Assembly (NCBI GenBank): GCA_026984165.1
Contig: JALSSQ010000330.1
Span: 1-6,312, forward strand
Direction: 5' to 3'
Source of the DNA: Sulfurovum sp.
GTDB taxonomy: Bacteria; Campylobacterota; Campylobacteria; Campylobacterales; Sulfurovaceae
Length of the DNA stretch: 6,312 bases
Below are positions 1 to 5,276 of the stretch, piece after piece. Made by a program: the position numbers and the translations under genes. Positions within the stretch are counted from its first letter, which is position 1. Every line of letters begins with the position of its first letter. A model generated the notes under the pieces. The model did not search any database. It saw only the letters and a program-made list of their open reading frames with translations, and had not been told where the DNA came from.

Positions 1-521
1 GGAGTCGTAAGTCGGAGATAAGCCGTCTGATGCCTGTATTTTTAGAACTAAGACGTAAACTGGGGAATGACATACGCCCTTTACTGGTCATCCCTCCAAG
101 CTTTAGTAGAAACAAAATAGCCCACCTCTACAAAGGCAACAGAGAATTTGAGATAGTTCGTGACACCCATGAGGCACTCAGACGCTCTGAGTTTGCCTTT
201 ATCTGTTCGGGTACTGCCACACTTGAAGCAGCACTGATTGGTGTGCCATTTACCTTAGCGTACATTGCAAAAAAAGTGGACTTTTTTATAGGGACGAAAC
301 TGTTAGGTATCAAGCAAGTGGGACTAGCAAATATCATCTTAACACACTACAACAATACGACATTACACAAAGAGATACTCCAAGAAGAAGTCACAGTTGA
401 CAACTTGCTCAAAGAGTACTACAATACCAACCGAGAAATCTTCGCCCAAAAGGCAGAAGAACTAAAAACATATTTGGGACATGGAAGTTCTAAAAATGTT
501 ACAAAAATAATAATGGAATAA
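1..521 (+). CDS. lpxB: Lipid A disaccharide synthase LpxB, C-terminal part (5' end outside window)
   Basis: LpxB is a GT-B fold glycosyltransferase of the inner membrane face. It joins UDP-2,3-diacylglucosamine to lipid X, giving the lipid A disaccharide. The frame is open from the left edge; the first full codon is at base 3 and 172 residues are visible, about half of the usual 370-390. The fragment begins with SRKSEI, the end of the family's LPGSR motif that opens the UDP-binding domain. The ATG at 30 is therefore internal, not the start. Further family signatures are SGTATLEA at fragment residues 69-76, with the conserved Glu at 75, and VGLANIIL at 106-113, matching the 'V.LPNLL' segment of E. 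coli LpxB. The gene ends in TAA, 59 bases before queH. Tyr codons are mostly TAC (5 of 6), unlike the downstream operon. Identity is secure; the N-terminal half cannot be judged. Confidence 0.93.
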   Translation, partial: SRKSEISRLMPVFLELRRKLGNDIRPLLVIPPSFSRNKIAHLYKGNREFEIVRDTHEALRRSEFAFICSGTATLEAALIGVPFTLAYIAKKVDFFIGTKLLGIKQVGLANIILTHYNNTTLHKEILQEEVTVDNLLKEYYNTNREIFAQKAEELKTYLGHGSSKNVTKIIME

Positions 522-529
522 ACAATGCA

Positions 530-557
530 ACTCCTCACTCCTCACTCTTCACTCCTC
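530..557 (+). repeat. Four tandem copies of a 7-base unit (ACTCCTC)
   Basis: Between lpxB and queH there are four head-to-tail heptamers at 530-536, 537-543, 544-550 and 551-557. The third copy differs at one base (ACTCTTC), and the partial run ACTT follows the last. One strand is almost purely pyrimidine. It resembles the short tandemly repeated heptamers known from some bacterial intergenic regions, but I cannot tell from this window whether it recurs in the genome. No function is evident. Confidence 0.85.
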
Positions 558-560
558 ACT

Positions 561-579
561 TTGTTTTCAAAGAAAACAA
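561..579 (+). promoter_or_regulatory. Perfect 8-bp hairpin directly before the queH start codon
   Basis: TTGTTTTC (561-568) and GAAAACAA (572-579) are exact inverted complements around a 3-base AAA loop, ending one base before the queH ATG at 581. The 3' arm covers the place where a Shine-Dalgarno sequence would lie; only an A-rich, weak AAGAAAA is there. In RNA it could lower queH translation. It lacks a GC-rich stem and a T-tract, so it is not a convincing terminator. The inverted repeat is directly visible; the role is inference. Confidence 0.5.
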
Positions 580-580
580 C

Positions 581-1660
581 ATGTTAGTACACATCTGCTG
601 CTCTGTTGACAGCCACTACTTTTTACAAAAACTCCGTGAGGACTACCCCGAAGAGAAACTTACAGGATTTTTCTATGACCCAAACATCCACCCCTACTCT
701 GAGTACTACCTACGTCTGCTTGATGTCAAACGCTCATGTAAAATGCTAGGCATAGAACTCATAGAAGGTGAGTATGATGTAGAAAAATGGCTCTCACTCG
801 TCAAAGGTTGGGAGAGTGAGCCTGAAAAAGGCGCACGTTGTGGTATCTGCTTTGACAGACGATTTGAAGTCTCTGCGCACAAAGCCAAAGAGTTGGGTGA
901 AACATGCTACACCTCTACCCTCCTTACAAGTCCTAAAAAGTCACTGGAACAACTACAACTTGCAGGTAATGCTTTGGGGCAAGAACTTGGAGTATCTTTT
1001 GTAGCACCTGACTACAGAAAAGACTCAGGCACACAACAACAAAACATTTTGGCAAAAGAAGATGCACTCTACCGTCAAGACTACTGTGGCTGCCTCTATG
1101 CACTCAATATTCAACGTGACCAACAAGAAAAGCTTGCCGATGAACTCTTTGTGCCTATCTCCAAGCAAATACAACCTGAATCTATAGAAGAACGCATAGA
1201 GATGTATGAGAGACGATGGGAATTAGAAGAGGCAGAAAAACCTTACAAAATCATAAAACAACGGTTTTTAAACTGGCGTTTGACGATGGGGTGGCTTAAA
1301 GTGCGTAAGGAGATTGTACCTGCACATTTTTTACCTTATTCAAATATCAAAAAAGAGTATAGCCGTGGAAAGATAGAGTATCATATAGGTGATATATACT
1401 ATATGAACCGTGATGAGGTACGTTTTATTACGCTTGAAACATATAATACATATACCAATAGTAGCTACAATAATGTTACTGAACTCATTTTCTCTCCTGT
1501 TTCATTTTCCAAAGAAGTAGATTTGCGTGCAAAACTGGGCGTGACTCCTTATGATCTCTCTGTCATTATGGTAGTCGATGAAATACCTGAGAAAAAAATA
1601 GAACTACGTTGCCAAAGCAGAACCTTTTCTGATGTCAAAGAGGTACTGATAGAACTTTAG
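581..1660 (+). CDS. queH: Epoxyqueuosine reductase QueH with an extra C-terminal region
   Basis: QueH (old name DUF208) is an iron-sulfur enzyme that replaces QueG in many bacteria. It reduces epoxyqueuosine to queuosine at the wobble base of tRNAs for Asp, Asn, His and Tyr. The 359-residue protein opens with the family's HICC motif (Cys6-Cys7). It also has YDPNIHP at 32-38 followed by the SEYYLR segment, RCGIC at 86-90 (Cys87, Cys90), a TSTLLTSPKK segment at 111-120, and YCGC at 168-171 (Cys169, Cys171). These paired cysteines are the expected metal ligands. The catalytic core ends near residue 175-190, the usual size of a short QueH. The remaining 160-170 residues form an extension without a motif I recognise; from memory, Helicobacter and relatives also have long versions. 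ATG 581 is chosen because HICC must sit at the extreme N-terminus. A clear Shine-Dalgarno sequence is lacking. Codon use changes in the 3' third. Confidence 0.9.
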   Translation: MLVHICCSVDSHYFLQKLREDYPEEKLTGFFYDPNIHPYSEYYLRLLDVKRSCKMLGIELIEGEYDVEKWLSLVKGWESEPEKGARCGICFDRRFEVSAHKAKELGETCYTSTLLTSPKKSLEQLQLAGNALGQELGVSFVAPDYRKDSGTQQQNILAKEDALYRQDYCGCLYALNIQRDQQEKLADELFVPISKQIQPESIEERIEMYERRWELEEAEKPYKIIKQRFLNWRLTMGWLKVRKEIVPAHFLPYSNIKKEYSRGKIEYHIGDIYYMNRDEVRFITLETYNTYTNSSYNNVTELIFSPVSFSKEVDLRAKLGVTPYDLSVIMVVDEIPEKKIELRCQSRTFSDVKEVLIEL

Positions 1661-1669
1661 TCTCTATTA

Positions 1670-1698
1670 TCAATTCTTTACTAACTTTTAGATAAAAT
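1670..1698 (+). promoter_or_regulatory. Candidate sigma70-type promoter for the fabZ operon
   Basis: The 67-base gap before fabZ contains TAAAAT at 1693-1698 within the context GATAAAATAT, a good -10 box of the kind common in Campylobacterota, where the -35 element is often weak and replaced by upstream T/A-rich sequence. About 17 bases upstream only a poor -35 match (TCAATT, about 1670-1675) is present. Transcription would begin near 1705, leaving a short leader of about 23 bases. This is the only gap longer than 20 bases between queH and mreC, which makes it the natural start of the operon. No transcript data support it. Confidence 0.45.
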
Positions 1699-1727
1699 AT
1701 ACCAAATTATTATCTAAAGGTTTTTTT
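1685..1727 (+). terminator. 11-bp inverted repeat followed by seven T, over the fabZ ribosome binding site
   Basis: Bases 1685-1695 pair with 1710-1720 (ten Watson-Crick pairs and one G-U) around a 14-base loop, and the 3' arm runs straight into T7 at 1721-1727, just before the fabZ GTG. For RNA coming from queH this has the outline of a weak, AT-rich intrinsic terminator. The 3' arm also contains the fabZ Shine-Dalgarno sequence AAAGG (1716-1720), so the hairpin could block translation instead. The 5' arm overlaps the candidate -10 box, so as DNA it could be an operator. The pairing is seen directly; which role applies, if any, is open. Confidence 0.45.
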
Positions 1728-2177
1728 GTGCTTTATAACGTCGTTGAAATTCAAAAAATACTCCCACATCGCTACCCTTTTTTACTTGTAGATAGAGTCA
1801 CTGAGCTTAAAGCGAGTGAATATATTGAGGCATATAAAAATGTTTCTATCTCTGAACCTGTGTTTCAAGGACATTTTCCTGATCATCCTATCTATCCAGG
1901 AGTGATGATTATTGAAGGTATGGCACAAGCGGGTGGTGTACTTGCATTTAAAAGTATGGATGATGCATCACAAGAAGCCATACAAAACAAAGTCGTTTAT
2001 TTTATGAGTATCGACAAAGCAAAATTTCGTTCTCCAGTAACACCTGGCGATCAACTTGTGTATAAAATAAATGTCATTAAAAACAAGGGTGCAGTATGGC
2101 AACTTGATGCCAAAGCCTATGTAGATGATAAAGTAGTTGCACAGGCAGAACTTAAAGCTATGATAGTGGACAAATAA
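1728..2177 (+). CDS. fabZ: 3-hydroxyacyl-[acyl-carrier-protein] dehydratase FabZ
   Basis: FabZ is a cytoplasmic hot-dog fold enzyme that dehydrates (R)-3-hydroxyacyl-ACP to trans-2-enoyl-ACP during fatty acid elongation. The 149 residues are full length for the family (E. coli about 151). LPHRYPFLLVDRV at 12-24 is the classic N-terminal signature. GHFPDHPIYPG at 48-58 carries the catalytic His49 (E. coli His54), and EGMAQAGG at 63-70 carries the catalytic Glu63 (E. coli Glu68). The start is GTG, chosen because AAAGG at 1716-1720 lies seven T upstream, no in-frame ATG exists nearby, and the N-terminus matches the family. It is the first gene of the compact operon. LpxA, its neighbour, uses the same hydroxyacyl-ACP pool, so shared expression would help balance phospholipid and lipid A synthesis. 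Confidence 0.97.
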   Translation: MLYNVVEIQKILPHRYPFLLVDRVTELKASEYIEAYKNVSISEPVFQGHFPDHPIYPGVMIIEGMAQAGGVLAFKSMDDASQEAIQNKVVYFMSIDKAKFRSPVTPGDQLVYKINVIKNKGAVWQLDAKAYVDDKVVAQAELKAMIVDK

Positions 2178-2185
2178 GGTTGATG

Positions 2186-2995
2186 ATGTCTCACATACAT
2201 CCTTCAGCTGTCATAGAAGATGGTGCCATTTTGGGAGAAAATGTTTCAATAGGTCCTTTTGCGTATATTGGTGCAAAAGTACGTATTGGGGATAACACAT
2301 CTATAGCTTCTCATGCCGTGATAGAGGGAGATACAACTATTGGTAAAAACAATCGTATCTTTTCTCATGCTGCGGTAGGTAGCATACCACAAGATTTGAA
2401 ATACAATGGTGAAGATGTACAACTTGTTATTGGTGATAATAACATCATTAGAGAATTTACCCTGCTTAACCCTGGTACCAAAGGAGGTGGTTCTGTTACC
2501 AAAATAGGTAATGGAAATCTGCTTATGGGATATGTGCACCTTGGCCATGATGTTATCCTGGGAGATAACTGCATCTTGGCCAATGGGGCAACGCTTGCAG
2601 GGCATGTAGAGCTTGGTAACCATGTTGTTATTGGTGGGCTTACACCTGTACATCAGTTTGTGCATATCGGTGACTATGCCATGATAGGAGGCGCTTCCGC
2701 TCTGACTCAGGATATCCCTCCTTACTGTTTGGCTGAAGGAAATCGTGCAAACCTTAGAGGTTTAAATCTTACAGGGCTTAGACGTCACATGCAAAGAGAT
2801 GACATCAATGCACTTAAGGTAGCCTATAGAGCACTTTTTGAACAAGGCAACCCTCTACAAGAGGTGGCTCAACAACTTTTTGAGACTACAGAGTCAGAAA
2901 AAGTAAAAAAACTTTGTGAATTTATAAAAACATCTAAAAGAGGTATTCCTTTTAATAGAGTAAAAAATCAAGATAACAAAAATGAGGATAAATAA
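2186..2995 (+). CDS. lpxA: UDP-N-acetylglucosamine O-acyltransferase LpxA
   Basis: LpxA catalyses the first step of lipid A synthesis in the cytoplasm, moving a 3-hydroxyacyl chain from ACP to UDP-GlcNAc or, in some Campylobacterota, to its 3-amino analogue. Residues 5 to about 185 are hexapeptide repeats of a left-handed beta-helix, followed by a helical C-terminal domain; the active protein is a trimer. GYVHLGHD at 115-122 holds His121, equal to the catalytic His125 of E. coli. QDLKYNGE (69-76), LANGATLAGH (131-140) and the GGLTPVHQF segment (150-158) also match. Gly169 aligns with the chain-length residue Gly173 of E. coli. The frame also allows TTG 2180 and ATG 2183, but AAGG at 2176-2179, overlapping the fabZ stop, is best spaced for ATG 2186, giving 269 residues (E. 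coli 262). The stop overlaps the clpX start by one base. Confidence 0.96.
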   Translation: MSHIHPSAVIEDGAILGENVSIGPFAYIGAKVRIGDNTSIASHAVIEGDTTIGKNNRIFSHAAVGSIPQDLKYNGEDVQLVIGDNNIIREFTLLNPGTKGGGSVTKIGNGNLLMGYVHLGHDVILGDNCILANGATLAGHVELGNHVVIGGLTPVHQFVHIGDYAMIGGASALTQDIPPYCLAEGNRANLRGLNLTGLRRHMQRDDINALKVAYRALFEQGNPLQEVAQQLFETTESEKVKKLCEFIKTSKRGIPFNRVKNQDNKNEDK

Positions 2996-4221
2996 TGAAT
3001 ATTAAAGCTTGTAGCTTTTGTGAAGTTTTAGAGAGTAATGAAAACCCTCTCATTGCAGGTGAGAATGCATACATCTGTTCAAACTGCGTTGTATCTGCTT
3101 ATAAAATTTTATTTGGTGAAGAAGATCAAGACGAGATTGCTGTAGATTCTCAAACCCATGTATTATATACGCCCAAAGAGATAGACAATATGCTCAGTGA
3201 ATATGTCATTGGTCAAGAAAAAGCAAAAAAAACACTTGCAGTTGCAGTTTATAACCACTATAAACGTATCTTTAAAGATAAAGATAATGTGGAAGACAGT
3301 ACACAAATTTCAAAATCTAATGTTCTTCTCATTGGTCCAACAGGTTCAGGAAAAACACTTTTGGCACAAACAATCGCTAGGTTTTTAAATGTTCCTATCG
3401 CTATTGCTGATGCGACAAACCTTACTGAAGCTGGATATGTAGGAGAAGATGTAGAAAATATTCTTACCAAGCTTCTTATGGCAGCTGATGGTGATCCCGT
3501 ACGTGCCGAACATGGCATTGTGTTTATAGATGAGGTGGATAAGATTGCACGTATGGGTGAAAACCGTTCCATAACACGTGATGTATCAGGAGAAGGCGTA
3601 CAACAAGCCCTACTCAAGCTTATAGAAGGTTCTATTGTAAATATTCCACCTAAAGGGGGGCGCAAGCATCCAAATCAGGACTTTATACAAATAGATACTT
3701 CCAATATTCTTTTCATTTGTGGTGGTGCTTTTGATGGACTGAATGATATTTTAAAAAGAAGATTAGGCGCAAATACACTAGGTTTTGGACAGGAAAAACG
3801 TTCTAAAAAAGATGAAGAGAACCTTCTTCATCTTGTAGAATCAGATGATTTGGTAAGTTATGGGCTTATACCTGAACTTATTGGACGTTTACATGTATTT
3901 GCCACACTTGGTGAAATAAGTAAAGAAGATATGGTACGTATATTGGTTGAACCGAAAAACTCATTGGTAAAACAGTATCAAAAACTTTTTGAAATAGATA
4001 ATGTAACACTTACGTTTGAGCAGAGTGCACTCTCTCTTATCGCACAAAAAGCCATTGACAGAAAAACAGGTGCCAGAGGATTACGCTCGATACTTGAAGA
4101 GATACTCTTAGACATTATGTATGAACTACCAGAACTTTCTGGATATGAAGTTATTATTACAGATGAAGTTGTCAAATCAGAATCAAAACCTTTATATATT
4201 AAAAACAAAAAAACAGCATAA
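2995..4221 (+). CDS. clpX: ATP-dependent unfoldase ClpX, ATPase subunit of ClpXP
   Basis: ClpX is an AAA+ hexamer that recognises, unfolds and threads proteins into the ClpP protease. The 408 residues start with a zinc-binding domain: Cys6, Cys9, Cys28, Cys31, the same CX2C-X18-CX2C spacing as in E. coli. The ATPase part has Walker A GPTGSGKT (114-121) and Walker B IVFIDEVD (175-182). Its pore-1 loop is GYVG (147-150, Tyr148) and its pore-2 region is SGEGVQQ (198-204). The RKH loop lies at 223-225, the arginine finger is Arg298 in IGRLHV, and sensor 2 is in TGARGLR (358-364). LGF at 262-264 stands where the ClpP-docking IGF tripeptide is expected, so it should work with ClpP; no clpP is in this window. 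ATG 2995 overlaps the lpxA stop (TAATG) with GAGGA at 2984-2988 as Shine-Dalgarno, suggesting coupled translation. All motifs are intact. Confidence 0.97.
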   Translation: MNIKACSFCEVLESNENPLIAGENAYICSNCVVSAYKILFGEEDQDEIAVDSQTHVLYTPKEIDNMLSEYVIGQEKAKKTLAVAVYNHYKRIFKDKDNVEDSTQISKSNVLLIGPTGSGKTLLAQTIARFLNVPIAIADATNLTEAGYVGEDVENILTKLLMAADGDPVRAEHGIVFIDEVDKIARMGENRSITRDVSGEGVQQALLKLIEGSIVNIPPKGGRKHPNQDFIQIDTSNILFICGGAFDGLNDILKRRLGANTLGFGQEKRSKKDEENLLHLVESDDLVSYGLIPELIGRLHVFATLGEISKEDMVRILVEPKNSLVKQYQKLFEIDNVTLTFEQSALSLIAQKAIDRKTGARGLRSILEEILLDIMYELPELSGYEVIITDEVVKSESKPLYIKNKKTA

Positions 4222-4241
4222 CAACATAAAAGGAAAAAACA

Positions 4242-5276
4242 ATGTTTAAAAGAATTCTAGGAATGTTTTCCAACGATTTAGCCATAGACTTAGGCACAGC
4301 AAATACACTCGTACTTGTAAAAGGACAAGGTATTTGCATTAATGAACCTTCTGTTGTTGCTATACAGTATGATAAACATGGTCAGGAACGTATTTTGGCT
4401 GTAGGACAGGAAGCCAAAGATATGGTAGGAAAAACACCTGGGAACATCAAAGCGATTCGTCCTATGAAAGATGGTGTGATTGCTGATTTTGAAGTCACAG
4501 AGATGATGATACGCTATTTTATTGAAAAAGCACATAAAAGAAAAGGATTTTTCTCTCCTCGTATTATTATTTGTGTACCTTATGGTTTGACGCAAGTTGA
4601 AAGACGTGCAGTAAAAGATTCTGCTGAAAATGCAGGGGCACGCTATGTCTATCTTATTGAAGAGCCAATGGCAGCTGCTATTGGTGCTGGTATCCCAGTG
4701 AAAGACCCTAATGGAAATTTGGTGGTTGACATCGGTGGAGGAACTACTGAGATTGGTGTAACCTCACTGGGTGGACTGGTTCAAAGTAAATCTATCCGTA
4801 TTGCAGGAGACCATATTGATCAAGCTATTGTTGACTATATTAAGAAGAACTTTAATCTCCTTATTGGAGAACGTGTAGCAGAAGAACTTAAAATTAAAAT
4901 TGGTACTGCTGTACCACTTGAAACAGAACTTAAAACTACCGTTCGTGGTCGAGACCAAGTAGAGGGTAGTCTTGCTTCCATTGAAATCACTTCAGAGCAC
5001 TTAAGAGCTGCAATGAAAGATTCACTTGAAGAAATAGCAGGTGCATTGGAATCTGTGTTAGAACAAACACCTCCAGAACTTGCAGGAGATATTGTAGAAA
5101 ATGGCATTGTTCTCACAGGTGGAGGTGCACTTATCAGAGGTTTGGACAGATATCTTTCAGATGTAGTGAAGCTTCCGGTATATATTGCAGAAGATCCTCT
5201 TTTAGCCGTAGCTAAAGGTACAGGAAAAGCACTTGATGAGATAGACCTTCTTCAGCAAATGGCATATGAAGACTAG
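4242..5276 (+). CDS. mreB: Rod shape-determining protein MreB (bacterial actin)
   Basis: MreB is the bacterial actin homologue. It forms short membrane-bound filaments that direct the elongasome and keep rod or helical cell shape. The 344 residues are full length. An amphipathic MFKRILGMF segment (1-9) is a likely membrane anchor. The actin-type nucleotide site is complete: phosphate-1 AIDLGTANT (14-22, Asp16), phosphate-2 VVDIGGGTTE (161-170, Asp163) and the adenosine motif IVLTGGGALIRG (289-300). LIEEPMAAAIGAG at 138-150 carries the conserved Glu near the gamma-phosphate. AAAAGGA at 4228-4234, seven bases before ATG 4242, is a strong Shine-Dalgarno sequence and, with the anchor segment, supports this start over the internal ATG 4263. 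It follows clpX after 20 bases and overlaps mreC by 11. All nine Tyr codons are TAT, in contrast to lpxB. Confidence 0.98.
   Translation: MFKRILGMFSNDLAIDLGTANTLVLVKGQGICINEPSVVAIQYDKHGQERILAVGQEAKDMVGKTPGNIKAIRPMKDGVIADFEVTEMMIRYFIEKAHKRKGFFSPRIIICVPYGLTQVERRAVKDSAENAGARYVYLIEEPMAAAIGAGIPVKDPNGNLVVDIGGGTTEIGVTSLGGLVQSKSIRIAGDHIDQAIVDYIKKNFNLLIGERVAEELKIKIGTAVPLETELKTTVRGRDQVEGSLASIEITSEHLRAAMKDSLEEIAGALESVLEQTPPELAGDIVENGIVLTGGGALIRGLDRYLSDVVKLPVYIAEDPLLAVAKGTGKALDEIDLLQQMAYED

Noticed and set aside
30..521. ATG at 30 as a start of a separate 163-residue gene
   Set aside because: The same frame is open to the left edge and reads the conserved LpxB SR-K-SEI segment upstream of it, so this Met is internal.
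530..557. Heptamer array as a CRISPR or a phase-variation switch
   Set aside because: The units are 7 bases with no spacers, and the array lies outside coding sequence, so neither applies in the usual sense.
525..587. Short 20-codon frame running through the heptamer array and overlapping the queH start
   Set aside because: It has no Shine-Dalgarno sequence and encodes a low-complexity peptide dictated by the repeat. A leader role is possible but unsupported.
816..1004. 62-residue frame inside queH on the same strand
   Set aside because: It lies wholly within the well-supported QueH coding region and shows no domain signature.
2180..2185. TTG 2180 or ATG 2183 as the lpxA start
   Set aside because: They sit 0 and 3 bases after the AAGG Shine-Dalgarno sequence, too close. 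ATG 2186 has a normal 6-base spacing.
2246..2665. 139-residue antisense frame opposite lpxA
   Set aside because: It mirrors the lpxA hexapeptide repeats, has no recognisable motif, and lies opposite a certain gene.
3258..3665. 135-residue antisense frame opposite clpX
   Set aside because: Its Ser/Pro/Thr-rich composition is typical of the reverse of a coding sequence, and it overlaps the conserved ATPase region.
4190..4241. Possible promoter (TATATATT near 4194) before mreB
   Set aside because: It lies in the AT-rich end of clpX, where such matches are common by chance, and no supporting -35 or spacing is seen.
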